Assembly: GCA_022776785.1 (NCBI GenBank)
Contig: JALFHA010000125.1
Span: forward strand, 1-14,334
Source of the DNA: Clostridiales bacterium
GTDB taxonomy: Bacteria; Bacillota; Clostridia; Christensenellales; Aristaeellaceae
Direction: 5' to 3'
DNA length: 14,334 bases
Below the pieces are notes generated by a model that saw only the letters and a list, made by a program, of their open reading frames with translations, was not told the DNA's origin and did no database searches. Of the stretch, positions 1 to 6,353 are shown one piece after another. Within the stretch, counting starts at the first letter, position 1, and each line of letters begins with the position of its first letter. The translations under genes and the position numbers were made by a program.

Positions 1-480
1 TTTCCCGTCCTCACCGGCGCATCCCTCCTCAATGCGCCGCTTGTAGCGCAGGCACTGCCTTTCGCTGCGCTCCAGCGCTTCAGCCGTCTCCGTCAGGGAT
101 AGCCCTGCCAGGTAGTACAGCGCGCAGAAGGCATAATCCTCTGGGGACATCGCATCCATGAATGTGCGCGCCACGCGCTCATATTCGCGCAGCAGCGCGG
201 ACTCCCTGGCCGCCAGCCTTTCGAGCGCCTCCCGTTTGATGAGCCGCGCCTCCAGCCCTGAGGCCATGCCGTGTCCGCCCGACACTCCATCCAGCCGGGG
301 CGAATGTACGCCGTCCCCCGTTTCCCGGCGTATTCTTTCGCCCAGCCGGCCCACCAGCATCCTCTGCGCGCGCACCCGCCTGAGCGCATCGCCCGCCGTC
401 GTCCTTTCCTTCTCCTTTTCCTTCTCCTTTTCCTCCTCCCTCTCCTGTTCGGGCATCCGTTCAACAGCTTCCTTCCTCAT
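1..480 (-). CDS. Partial helix-turn-helix protein, RinA/ArpU or sigma-70 region 4-like (C-terminus beyond window)
   Basis: An open frame of 160 codons runs from an ATG at 480 to the left edge with no stop, so the gene is incomplete at its 3' end. GGAGG (488-492) lies 7 nt before the ATG, and an in-frame TGA two codons upstream fixes this as the most upstream start. Residues 10-26 are almost pure Glu/Lys (KEKE repeats). Residues 75-110 look like an amphipathic or coiled-coil helix. Residues 112-150 (SPEDYAFCALYYLAGLSLTE, then TAEALERSERQCLRYKRR) have the pattern of a sigma-70 region 4-type helix-turn-helix, as in RinA/ArpU/DUF1492 phage late-gene activators. It is divergent from the S24 repressor at 709 and shares its control region. 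A role as a repressed transcription activator is inference. No specific family is certain. Confidence 0.6.
   Translation of the reverse strand, partial: MRKEAVERMPEQEREEEKEKEKEKERTTAGDALRRVRAQRMLVGRLGERIRRETGDGVHSPRLDGVSGGHGMASGLEARLIKREALERLAARESALLREYERVARTFMDAMSPEDYAFCALYYLAGLSLTETAEALERSERQCLRYKRRIEEGCAGEDGK
404..431. repeat. 12-bp tandem repeat (CCTTCTCCTTTT) inside a coding region
   Basis: Two perfect adjacent copies of CCTTCTCCTTTT occupy 408-419 and 420-431, with a partial copy (CTTT) before them and a degenerate CCTCCTCCC tract after. The unit is a multiple of three. On the minus strand it encodes Lys-Glu-Lys-Glu blocks of the partial HTH protein, so copy number changes would lengthen or shorten the charged tract without a frameshift. 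Confidence 0.75.
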
Positions 481-520
481 CGCTCAGCCTCCCCCCATCG
501 CTCGCAGCCTCCGCATCCAT
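461..520 (-). CDS. Possible 19-residue leader peptide overlapping the HTH gene start
   Basis: An ATG at 520 is preceded by GAAGGAGG at a spacing of 6 nt, a stronger Shine-Dalgarno than that of the downstream gene. It opens a 19-codon frame (MDAEAASDGGRLSDEEGSC) ending in TGA at 461-463, inside the first codons of the HTH gene in another frame. It could be a translated leader that couples ribosomes to the HTH gene, or a chance start. The overlap of 20 nt would allow coupling by re-initiation. No homolog is recognisable at this length. Confidence 0.3.
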   Translation of the reverse strand: MDAEAASDGGRLSDEEGSC

Positions 521-580
521 CGCACTCCTCCTTCAAAAACAGCACGCAGGTAAACGCCACCTACTCCTTCCCCCTCGCTT

Positions 581-597
581 ATTGGCGTTTTGTGATT
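581..597 (+). promoter_or_regulatory. Operator-like site O3
   Basis: ATTGGCGTTTTGTGATT resembles the complement of site O2 (ATTGGCGAATTGTCAAT), matching 13 of 17 positions with a full ATTGGCG half-site. It lies just downstream of the predicted minus-strand -10 element, where repressor binding would hinder transcription toward the HTH gene. Assignment to the adjacent repressor is inferred from location and similarity. Confidence 0.35.
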
Positions 598-606
598 TCC
601 TCCTCT

Positions 607-621
607 ATTGTAATTCGCAAT
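607..621. promoter_or_regulatory. Operator-like dyad O1 (ATTG-N7-CAAT)
   Basis: ATTGTAATTCGCAAT is an imperfect dyad with ATTG/CAAT ends. Its complement, ATTGCGAATTACAAT, shares the CGAATT core and CAAT end with O2. It overlaps the predicted -10 element of the minus-strand promoter, a suitable place for repression by the divergently encoded S24 repressor. Confidence 0.45.
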
Positions 622-636
622 ACGCCCATTTGTCAA
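607..636 (-). promoter_or_regulatory. Predicted sigma-A promoter for the HTH gene
   Basis: On the minus strand, TTGACA (631-636) is followed by an 18-bp spacer and TACAAT (607-612). This is a near-consensus housekeeping promoter pointing at the HTH gene that starts at 480. The predicted transcript would carry a leader of about 120 nt. The element lies back to back with the repressor promoter. Confidence 0.65.
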
Positions 637-654
637 GCGTTTTGCCCTGTTTGA

Positions 655-671
655 ATTGACAATTCGCCAAT
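655..671. promoter_or_regulatory. Operator-like dyad O2 overlapping the repressor -35
   Basis: ATTGACAATTCGCCAAT is a 17-bp imperfect dyad with ATTG/CAAT ends and a GACAATTCGCC centre. Its complement matches O3 closely and O1 partly. It covers the whole -35 hexamer of the plus-strand promoter, so binding by the gene product would give autorepression. Confidence 0.5.
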
Positions 672-684
672 CCCGCGCTATAAT
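656..684 (+). promoter_or_regulatory. Consensus sigma-A promoter of the repressor gene
   Basis: A perfect TTGACA (656-661), a 17-bp spacer and a perfect TATAAT (679-684) precede the repressor ATG at 709. A purine-rich ribosome site (GAGGTG, 696-701) follows. The transcript leader would be only about 18 nt. Such a strong promoter suggests that an operator holds it in check. Confidence 0.88.
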
Positions 685-708
685 TGAGAAAAGTCGAGGT
701 GAATCATC

Positions 709-1434
709 ATGCTCTTTGGCGAACGTCTTCGCGCCGCCCGCCAGCGCGCCGGGCTCACGCAGCTTCAGGTTGCGCAGTCGCTTGGCCTTTCCGCCAGCGC
801 CTATTGCGGCTATGAGACAGGCAAGCGTCAGCCGGACCTTTCCCGCCTGCGCCGCCTTTCGCTGCTCCTTCGCGTCTCTGTGGACGAGCTGCTCGGCCTT
901 CACGCTGCGCCTGCTCCCCGCCTGCCGGAGCTGTCCTCCTCCGAGTCGGAGGGGCTGTCCCTCTATCGTTCGCTCGATGCGCACGGCCAGCGCCTCGTGC
1001 GCCTTGTGCTCAATGAGGAGCTAGCCCGCATAGGAACCAACTCCGCGCCCGCTCAGGCGATGGTTTCCTTCCGCATCTCGGAGCAGCCTGCCGCAGCGGG
1101 CTTCGGCGTGTATCTCGGACCGGACGCCTTCCGCATTGTCACCGTTCCGCGCGATGCGCTGCCCCGCGGGGCGAGCTTTGGCGTTCCCGTCTCCGGGGAT
1201 AGCATGGAGCCCGCCTATCACGACGGCGACATTCTCATCGTCTCCGAGTCTCTGCCCTCTCCGGGCGACGTCGGCGTCTTTGTCATGGATGGCATGGGCT
1301 ATGTCAAGGTCTGCGGCCACGGCGAGCTGCTTTCGCTCAATCCGGCCTACGCGCCCATTCCCATGACAGAGGGCATTCGTCCCTGCGGCAAGGTCATCGG
1401 CACACTCGACCCCCGTCTGTCCGATATGTGCTGA
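709..1434 (+). CDS. LexA-like XRE-family repressor with S24 peptidase domain
   Basis: This 241-residue DNA-binding repressor is of the CI/LexA-like type. Residues 4-63 form an XRE helix-turn-helix (LRAARQRAGLTQLQVAQSLG, then YETGKRQPDLSRL). Residues 125-235 form an S24 peptidase fold with the catalytic pair Ser165 (in SGDSMEP) and Lys200 (in GYVK). Ala130-Gly131 lies 35 residues before the serine, the same distance as the cleavage bond of E. coli LexA, so RecA-stimulated self-cleavage is plausible. The start is supported by GAGGTG upstream and a consensus promoter. It is divergent from a RinA-like HTH gene with shared operator-like sites, resembling a phage or mobile-element switch. No other phage genes are seen. 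The target genes beyond the divergent pair are unknown. Confidence 0.92.
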   Translation: MLFGERLRAARQRAGLTQLQVAQSLGLSASAYCGYETGKRQPDLSRLRRLSLLLRVSVDELLGLHAAPAPRLPELSSSESEGLSLYRSLDAHGQRLVRLVLNEELARIGTNSAPAQAMVSFRISEQPAAAGFGVYLGPDAFRIVTVPRDALPRGASFGVPVSGDSMEPAYHDGDILIVSESLPSPGDVGVFVMDGMGYVKVCGHGELLSLNPAYAPIPMTEGIRPCGKVIGTLDPRLSDMC

Positions 1435-1446
1435 TTCATACAGGAA

Positions 1447-1490
1447 GGCCGCGCATCGATTTTGACCGATGCGCGGCCCGTTTGTTTTTC
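1447..1490 (+). terminator. Rho-independent terminator of the repressor gene
   Basis: GGCCGCGCATCG (1447-1458) and CGATGCGCGGCC (1467-1478) form a perfect 12-bp stem with an 8-nt loop, followed by CGTTTGTTTTTC. It starts 12 nt after the repressor stop. The other strand lacks a T-tract, so it acts mainly on plus-strand transcription, although the stem lies right after the convergent permease gene. Confidence 0.92.
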
Positions 1491-1496
1491 TGCCTG

Positions 1497-2282
1497 TTAT
1501 CTGAAAATGGAAACCACGTTCACCGTGCACACCGCGATGATGAACACCAGCGCGCAGTTGTACAGCGTGCGCACGGCATGGTTGTTCATGCGGCTGGCCA
1601 GCCCGCGCCCGATGATGCCGCCGAGGATACCCGCCGCGCACGCCGTCAGGATCAGCGCCGCCTGCGGCAGCGCACTTCCGCTGATAAGCGCGGTGATAAT
1701 GCCCGCCGTCTGCGAGAAGATGATGACGAATAGCGAGTACAGCGCGGCCTCCTTGTGCAGCATTCCGTAGAAGCCGGTCAGCGCGAGCATGTTCAACGGC
1801 CCGCCGCCGATACCGAGAAATGCGGCCAGCATCCCGAGGATGAAGCCGACGGCAAGCCCCGCCACAGGAGCGCGGCGCTTCCCCTGCGCCTTTTCGCCCT
1901 TGCGCAGCGTGGAGACGAGCACAGCAACCATCAGCAGCAGGAGCAGCACATTCTGTGTCGCCTTCACGGCCTTGTCGGCGGCCAGCATCGCGGATACGGC
2001 GTTGAAGCACGCCTTGCCGGTCACGCCGCCCGCCGTCGAGCCGATGGCCAGCGGCACAGCGACCTTCATGTCAAGTGCCTGTCGCTGCCTGTTCAGGCAG
2101 TTTTTGCCCACGCTGAACAGCGACATCGACAGCACAGCCAGCGAGGAAATCAAGCTAATCGTCGGCATACCCAGCGGCAGCGTCATGTCGAGCATGGGCT
2201 TGATGATGACGCCTCCGCCGATACCGCTGATCGCGCCCACCATCGTGCTGGATATACATACGATCAGGCAAATGAAAATCAT
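1497..2282 (-). CDS. TauE/SafE-family membrane permease (putative sulfite/organosulfonate exporter)
   Basis: A 261-residue integral membrane protein with about eight hydrophobic segments and the two internal glycine motifs of the TauE/SafE (DUF81) family: GAISGIGGG at 16-24 and FLGIGGG at 155-161, each opening one half of the duplicated fold. Start ATG at 2282 has CCTCC/GGAGG at 2291-2295, spacing 8 nt. Characterised family members move sulfite, sulfoacetate or other small anions out of the cell, but many are uncharacterised, so the substrate is not assigned. It is the last gene of the minus-strand set, 137 nt after the LarA-like gene, and converges on the repressor terminator. A link to the sulfonate-type ABC importer at the other end of the cluster is inference. 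Confidence 0.88.
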   Translation of the reverse strand: MIFICLIVCISSTMVGAISGIGGGVIIKPMLDMTLPLGMPTISLISSLAVLSMSLFSVGKNCLNRQRQALDMKVAVPLAIGSTAGGVTGKACFNAVSAMLAADKAVKATQNVLLLLLMVAVLVSTLRKGEKAQGKRRAPVAGLAVGFILGMLAAFLGIGGGPLNMLALTGFYGMLHKEAALYSLFVIIFSQTAGIITALISGSALPQAALILTACAAGILGGIIGRGLASRMNNHAVRTLYNCALVFIIAVCTVNVVSIFR

Positions 2283-2336
2283 CGTCTGTTCCTCCCACCC
2301 CGCTCACCGGGGCCACGCCTGTTGTCCAAGTCCTTT

Positions 2337-2398
2337 CCCTCCCGCTTCTTTTACGCAAAGATAACGGGAGGGTGGCTTTCTCCCCTTCCGGAAGAAAG
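2337..2398. repeat. Inverted repeats in the gap between LarA-like and TauE genes
   Basis: The 137-nt gap contains CCCTCCCG (2337-2344) paired with CGGGAGGG (2365-2372) around a 20-nt loop, and a perfect 10-bp palindrome CTTCCGGAAG (2385-2394) flanked by CTTTCT/AGAAAG. No U-tract follows on the minus strand, so a terminator is not well supported. They may be RNA processing or attenuation structures between the two genes. No convincing promoter was seen here. Confidence 0.3.
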
Positions 2399-2419
2399 TC
2401 TTCTTTTCAGCAGTCCTCC

Positions 2420-3916
2420 TCAGCATCCGCAGGGATGCGCGGGCGCGTCGTCGCGGTAGTGGCTGTTCTGGCTCGGGTCCTTCATGCACAGGTGGACGGC
2501 CGCAGTCGTGAAGGTCTTGGGCAGCGCGAGGATGTTCGGGTTCGGCCCGACGATCTTGCGCTTGGCGTCCTCGAGCGCCTCCTCCACGGTCGCGCGGGTC
2601 TTCAGACCCATGCCGCGAGCGATGCCCGGCTCGCGCGCGCCCACGATGTAGATGGCGCTGGTGTGCATCTCGGCCAGATGGCCGCAGCTCATCATCGAGA
2701 AGCCGTGGAACGGGTGGAACGCGTTGGCGAAGCGGTACTTGCGGATGTACTCCTCGTTCGTCGCGAAGTACTCGCCGTAGCGGTTCATGTCCGGCAGCGT
2801 CTGCATGTAGTCGTGCTGGAACAGCTCATAGAGCTCCTTGAGGTACGGCCAGCGCTCCTCGTGGAACCAGCCGTCGCAGATGCTCGGCACGATGAACACG
2901 CAGTGGTCGGAGAGCACACGCTTGTGGCGGATGACCTGCGCGGAAAGCGCCTGCATCATCTGGATGGGGTTTGTGCCCATGCCGTTGCCGTAGTGGAAGT
3001 TGGTCGGCATACCGAACACCACCACGTCGTACTTCTTCTCCGCCCAGTGGACATAGGTACGCTTGTCGGCAGTCTTCCAGCTCACGGGCTGCATTTCCTT
3101 GGCCCAGCCGCTGTTGATCTCGATCTGGCGGCTCTTGGTGTCCAGCACGGCGTCACAGCAGAAGAACTTCTTGCCCATCTTCTCTTCCATGAACATGCCC
3201 TGCTGGTCGAACTTGTCGCGCATCAGGCTGTGCGTGGAGACCGGCACAAAGTCCTCGCGGTGCATGACCTGCGGCACATGGTGCGCGCTGATACTGCGCC
3301 AGTGGCTGATGCCCGTCGCGCAGTGCTTGTAACCGCCGGAGTAACCTCCGTAGGGGTTGCCCTGCGTGTGGCCGATGAGGATGGCGACGTCCGCATCATA
3401 GACGTACTTGTTCATGATGACGTGGTCGCCCTGCGCGGTGAAGCCGAGGTCAACCAGGTGCTCGTAGTCCTCGCTGTCGTGGCTGGTGATCTGCCCGCTC
3501 GGATAGAACTCGCCAAACAGCTCGTCGCCGAGGATGGTGCGCATCTCCGGCACGGTCGCGCGCGGATGCAGTCCGTTGGAGAAGAGCAGCAGCACGTCCT
3601 TCTTCTGCACGCCCGCAGCGTACAGCTCGTCAAGGCACGCGCGGATAGCGACCTTGCGGTGGCTGGTCGGCTGGTTGCCGCCCTTGACGATGTCGGGGAT
3701 GACGATGACCACGGTGCTGCCCTTGTGCGCCAGCTCGGAGAGCGGCTCCATGCCGATGGGGTGGCGGATGCTCTCGAGGGTCGCCTTGTACAGGCTGTCC
3801 CAGTCCTGCGGCAGGCACTCGGGATCGGGCACGGTCTCGCCGGGGATAAAGATGTCGGTGCTGTCCGGCAGGTTGGCGCTCATGAAGCCGTTGCCGTATT
3901 CAAAATCCAGTTTCAT
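2420..3916 (-). CDS. LarA-family (DUF2088) nickel-dependent racemase/epimerase-like protein
   Basis: A 498-residue protein of the lactate racemase LarA superfamily, whose members interconvert 2-hydroxy acids using a nickel-pincer nucleotide bound to a lysine. Family marks: SNGLHPR with His117; a GH at 182-183, 66 residues later, the same distance as His108-His174 in LarA; and GGYSGGYKH with Lys197, the likely cofactor-carrying lysine. The usual D-x-x-R-P segment is replaced by PDIVKGG (74-80), so substrate recognition probably differs from lactate. The tail ends in HPCGC, an unusual cysteine pair. ATG at 3916 has AAAGGAGT upstream. It lies downstream of the aldolase/TIM-like pair. Candidate substrates are hydroxy acids or aldonates from the pathway. 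The cofactor genes larB, larC and larE are not in the window. Confidence 0.75.
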   Translation of the reverse strand: MKLDFEYGNGFMSANLPDSTDIFIPGETVPDPECLPQDWDSLYKATLESIRHPIGMEPLSELAHKGSTVVIVIPDIVKGGNQPTSHRKVAIRACLDELYAAGVQKKDVLLLFSNGLHPRATVPEMRTILGDELFGEFYPSGQITSHDSEDYEHLVDLGFTAQGDHVIMNKYVYDADVAILIGHTQGNPYGGYSGGYKHCATGISHWRSISAHHVPQVMHREDFVPVSTHSLMRDKFDQQGMFMEEKMGKKFFCCDAVLDTKSRQIEINSGWAKEMQPVSWKTADKRTYVHWAEKKYDVVVFGMPTNFHYGNGMGTNPIQMMQALSAQVIRHKRVLSDHCVFIVPSICDGWFHEERWPYLKELYELFQHDYMQTLPDMNRYGEYFATNEEYIRKYRFANAFHPFHGFSMMSCGHLAEMHTSAIYIVGAREPGIARGMGLKTRATVEEALEDAKRKIVGPNPNILALPKTFTTAAVHLCMKDPSQNSHYRDDAPAHPCGC

Positions 3917-4001
3917 GGTGTACTCCTTTTGCTCCGTTCGTTGTGTCAGTGAATTGATTCAGGAAAATGCAAATATCCTTACTGCCTCCGGCGGAAAACG
4001 C

Positions 4002-4022
4002 TTGGGGAGCTCCACTCCCCAA
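4002..4022. repeat. Hairpin repeat TTGGGGAG / CTCCCCAA
   Basis: A perfect 8-bp stem (4002-4009 with 4015-4022) around a 5-nt loop sits in the 278-nt gap between the TIM-like and LarA-like genes. It is the first of two adjacent stems. The TTGGG...CCCAA design recurs at 6311-6326, suggesting a dispersed intergenic repeat family rather than a gene-specific signal. Confidence 0.55.
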
Positions 4023-4030
4023 ACCCCAGG

Positions 4031-4078
4031 GCAGGAGGGTCAGGGGGGATTTCGATTTCCCCCCTTAGACCCTCCTGC
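4031..4078. repeat. Long GC-rich hairpin in the TIM-like/LarA-like gap
   Basis: GCAGGAGGGTC (4031-4041) pairs perfectly with GACCCTCCTGC (4068-4078), and an inner GGGGGGA/TCCCCCC stem (4043-4049 with 4058-4064) closes a short loop. The stem is stable on either strand. On the minus strand it would lie after the TIM-like stop and before the LarA-like start. It lacks a U-tract, so mRNA stabilisation, partial termination or a repeat element are all possible. Confidence 0.6.
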
Positions 4079-4194
4079 ACCTCCCTAACCCCCTTGAAAC
4101 GAGCAAGGCCTCACGGCCCTGCACCCGGGGCTTATGCTCGGTGCTTGGTTCTCTGCCCAAAGATTGTGCTTCCTGCAATTTTGAGACAGTCATT

Positions 4195-5034
4195 TTACTT
4201 TTCCAGATACGTCCTGATAATCTCCAGATATTCCTCCGGATAGAACCCAATCTCGCCGCTGAATCTCGTCAGCGCGATCAGCCCGCCGTCGATTTCTTCG
4301 ATGGAGGCCAGCATCTGCGCGTTGTCCTTCTTGAGGCCGCCGCCGTAGACCACATCGAGCCCGCCGGTGCACTCCTTGACAAACCGGGCAATCTTCTCGA
4401 TGTACGGCTTGTCCGCTGGGGTCTTGCCCGGGCCGATGGACCAGATCGGCTCGTAGGCGATGACGACACGGCTCATGTCCACGCCCTCCAGGCCGATGTC
4501 AAGCTGTGCGCCGAGCACATCCTGCCACGCCGCCTGCTCCTCGCTCTTCTCGCCGATGCAGTACAGCACGGACAGCCCTGCCGCCTGCGCCGCCTTGATT
4601 TCCGCGTTGAGGATGCGGTTCACCGCGCCCATCGCGACAACCGGATCGACGTCCGCTTCCGCGAGGATGCCCATCTTGTCGTTTCTCTCCTCGCAGTGGC
4701 CGATGAGCGTGCTCTCGCAGCCCATCTCCGCGACGGCATGTCCTGTGCGGTTCGTCGTGAACGCGCCGAAGTTGCCGCCCACGGCGGTGTCCGCGCGGTA
4801 GACGCTCTGGCTGCCCAGCTTCACGGGGCTGCCCTCGGTGCGCGCAGCCGCCGCGCCCAGCAGATGCGCCTCGGGCATGTACATCACGAACTCCGTGTCC
4901 TCATATTTTTTCAGCTCATCCTGCGTGCGCTCGACGATGACGCGTCCCCAGTCCTTCATCGGGGCGAGGCGGTTCACGCCGCCGTGCTCCGGCGCGATGT
5001 CGAAGCGCTTGAGGTTCAGAAAGATGTGCTTCAA
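4195..5034 (-). CDS. Divergent triosephosphate isomerase-like protein
   Basis: A 279-residue TIM-barrel protein. Catalytic residues of triosephosphate isomerase are present: Lys9 (FLNLK), His113 (IGHCEERND) and Glu195 (AYEPIWSIGPGKTP). The phosphate site is not classical: loop 7 reads YGGGL (230-234) instead of YGGS-V, and the loop-8 GG is replaced within DGGLIALTRFSGEIGF (249-264). The frame stays open to 5091, but the chosen start is TTG at 5034. This begins just before the conserved KHIFLNLK strand, has AGGAGG 9 nt upstream, and lies one base after the aldolase stop. The two genes are therefore probably translationally coupled. It could be a true TpiA of a clostridial clade or an isomerase for another short aldose/ketose phosphate (or sulfonate). 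Family confidence is high, substrate low. Confidence 0.85.
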   Translation of the reverse strand: MKHIFLNLKRFDIAPEHGGVNRLAPMKDWGRVIVERTQDELKKYEDTEFVMYMPEAHLLGAAAARTEGSPVKLGSQSVYRADTAVGGNFGAFTTNRTGHAVAEMGCESTLIGHCEERNDKMGILAEADVDPVVAMGAVNRILNAEIKAAQAAGLSVLYCIGEKSEEQAAWQDVLGAQLDIGLEGVDMSRVVIAYEPIWSIGPGKTPADKPYIEKIARFVKECTGGLDVVYGGGLKKDNAQMLASIEEIDGGLIALTRFSGEIGFYPEEYLEIIRTYLEK

Positions 5035-5035
5035 A

Positions 5036-6190
5036 TCAAATGCCCTCCTTCTTGTAGCGGTCGGCCATCTGCTCGCAGGTGACCGGCTCAATGAGGTCGC
5101 TCTTGCGGTAGCTGCCGAACTGTACCAGCAGCGGCGCGATGGACTCGATCACGCCGTCCTGCATACACCGGTCGATGAGCTTGATGTGCTCGTCGTCGCC
5201 GCAGCCGTGCATGATGGCGTCCATGATGCTGCCGACGTAGTTGCGCGGATCGAAGTTCTTCGGCTTGGCAACGAGGTCGCGGTAGAGCTGGCCGATGGAC
5301 GGGCTGTCCTTGAGCTCGGGGTTGTCGCGGAACAGCTCAAGGATGTTGCGCGTGCAGGCGAGGCGGATGTCGGTATCGACGTTAATCTTGTTGATGCCGG
5401 CCTTCGCCACATCCACGAGCTGCGCCACGTCGATGCCGTAGGCGTTTTCGAGCTGGCCGCCCATCGCGTTGATCTGCCGCACATACTCCTGCGGCACGGT
5501 GGAGCTGCCGTGGCTGACGAGGAAGCCGCTGATGCCCTCGTGCATCATGCATTCCTTCGTCGCGATGGCGATCTCGCGGCGGATCCTCGTGTCCTTACCC
5601 TTGTTCGCGCCGTGGCAGGTGCCGTAGCTGATCGCCAGCGCGTCGCATTTTGTCTTCTTGAAGAAGTCGACCGCCTGCAGCGGGTTCGTGTAGGTCGAGG
5701 TCGCGCTGAAGACGTGATCCTCCACGCCCGCCAGCACGCCGAGCTCGCCCTCGACGGTCACGCCGTAGGGGTGCGCGTACTTGACAACCTCGCGGGTCAG
5801 CTCCACGTTGTCCTCGTAGGAGAGGCTGCTGCCGTCGATCATCACGGAGGTGTAGCCACCCGCGATGCAGGCCTTCACCGTCTCCAGGCTCTTGCCGTGG
5901 TCGAGGTGCAGCGCGATGGGCACGGGGCTGTTTGCACCGTATTTCTTCACCGCATCGCCGATGTTCTTCGCGCCAACGGCCTTGGCCGGAGCCGTGCCGT
6001 GCATGAAGTCGAGCTCGCCGCCCATAAAGGCGTTGCTCGCCTCCGCGCCCTGCAAAATCGCGCCCGAGCGCAGCAGCTCGTGGATGCGCACCGCCGCCTC
6101 AATCTGTCCCACACTGTTCATGTTGAACGCCGCCTGGCCGTAGCGGTACTTGTCCGCGGCCTCCAGAATCGCTCTCATCGGTACCAGCAT
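5036..6190 (-). CDS. Class II fructose-bisphosphate aldolase family protein, long type
   Basis: A 384-residue zinc-dependent aldolase. Class II motifs in order: LHLDHG (catalytic Asp97, zinc ligand His98), VEGELG (146-151), SYGTCHG (zinc ligand His193), LVSHGSST (zinc ligand His227), KINVDTD (phosphate-binding, 268-274) and FDPRNY (313-318). The HGSSTVPQEY block and the insertion after it match the longer type found in Thermotoga, cyanobacteria and clostridia. The C-terminus (about 330-384) extends beyond most members. GTG at 6214 is in frame, but ATG at 6190 has GGAGG 8 nt upstream and gives the usual MLVPMRAIL N-terminus. The reaction expected is reversible cleavage of a ketose 1,6-bisphosphate to DHAP and an aldehyde. 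Related tagatose or other ketose substrates cannot be excluded. Confidence 0.9.
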   Translation of the reverse strand: MLVPMRAILEAADKYRYGQAAFNMNSVGQIEAAVRIHELLRSGAILQGAEASNAFMGGELDFMHGTAPAKAVGAKNIGDAVKKYGANSPVPIALHLDHGKSLETVKACIAGGYTSVMIDGSSLSYEDNVELTREVVKYAHPYGVTVEGELGVLAGVEDHVFSATSTYTNPLQAVDFFKKTKCDALAISYGTCHGANKGKDTRIRREIAIATKECMMHEGISGFLVSHGSSTVPQEYVRQINAMGGQLENAYGIDVAQLVDVAKAGINKINVDTDIRLACTRNILELFRDNPELKDSPSIGQLYRDLVAKPKNFDPRNYVGSIMDAIMHGCGDDEHIKLIDRCMQDGVIESIAPLLVQFGSYRKSDLIEPVTCEQMADRYKKEGI

Positions 6191-6238
6191 ATCGTTATCC
6201 TCCGCTCTAATCACTTTACTTCAGTTCAACCTGGATTA

Positions 6239-6284
6239 GCAAAAGCTCACCGTCAGGTGACGCTTCGCTCCCTGACTGCTTTGC
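6239..6284. repeat. Compound inverted repeat upstream of the aldolase gene
   Basis: GCAAAAGC (6239-6246) pairs with GCTTTGC (6278-6284), and inside it GTCAGG (6252-6257) pairs with CCTGAC (6271-6276). An alternative small stem TCACC-GTCA-GGTGA overlaps the left arm, so two folds compete. It sits in the untranslated stretch between NagA-like and aldolase genes. It may be a repeat element or an RNA control element. No known riboswitch class was recognised. Confidence 0.45.
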
Positions 6285-6301
6285 CAGATTGCTTTTCAAA
6301 T

Positions 6302-6353
6302 GGGAATACGTTGGGCTGCCGCCCAATCCCGCTTGAGGGATTTCATCCCTCAA
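6302..6353. repeat. Two tandem hairpins in the NagA/aldolase gap
   Basis: TTGGGC-TGCC-GCCCAA (6311-6326), extended by GGGA/TCCC, is followed directly by a perfect 9-bp stem TTGAGGGAT-TTC-ATCCCTCAA (6333-6353). The arrangement parallels the pair at 4002-4078. Neither is followed by a T-tract on the minus strand. The likely explanation is a dispersed palindromic repeat placed between cistrons. Confidence 0.6.

Noticed and set aside
484..984. Minus-strand open frame of 166 codons across the promoter region
   Set aside because: It spans both predicted promoters and lies antisense to the well-supported repressor helix-turn-helix; its product has no family signature.
1..1500. Calling the left end a prophage
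   Set aside because: Only a repressor, a divergent regulator and operators are seen. No integrase, attachment site or structural gene lies in the window.
2372..3952. Plus-strand open frame of about 526 codons
   Set aside because: Mirror frame of the LarA-like gene; low-complexity composition and no domain.
3917..4194. Small gene in the 278-nt gap between TIM-like and LarA-like genes
   Set aside because: A minus-strand frame of about 61 codons exists around 4065-4250, but it overlaps the TIM-like end and the hairpins, with no ribosome site or recognisable sequence.
6191..6214. GTG start eight codons upstream for the aldolase
   Set aside because: ATG 6190 has GGAGG at 8 nt and gives the normal family N-terminus; the GTG has no comparable site.
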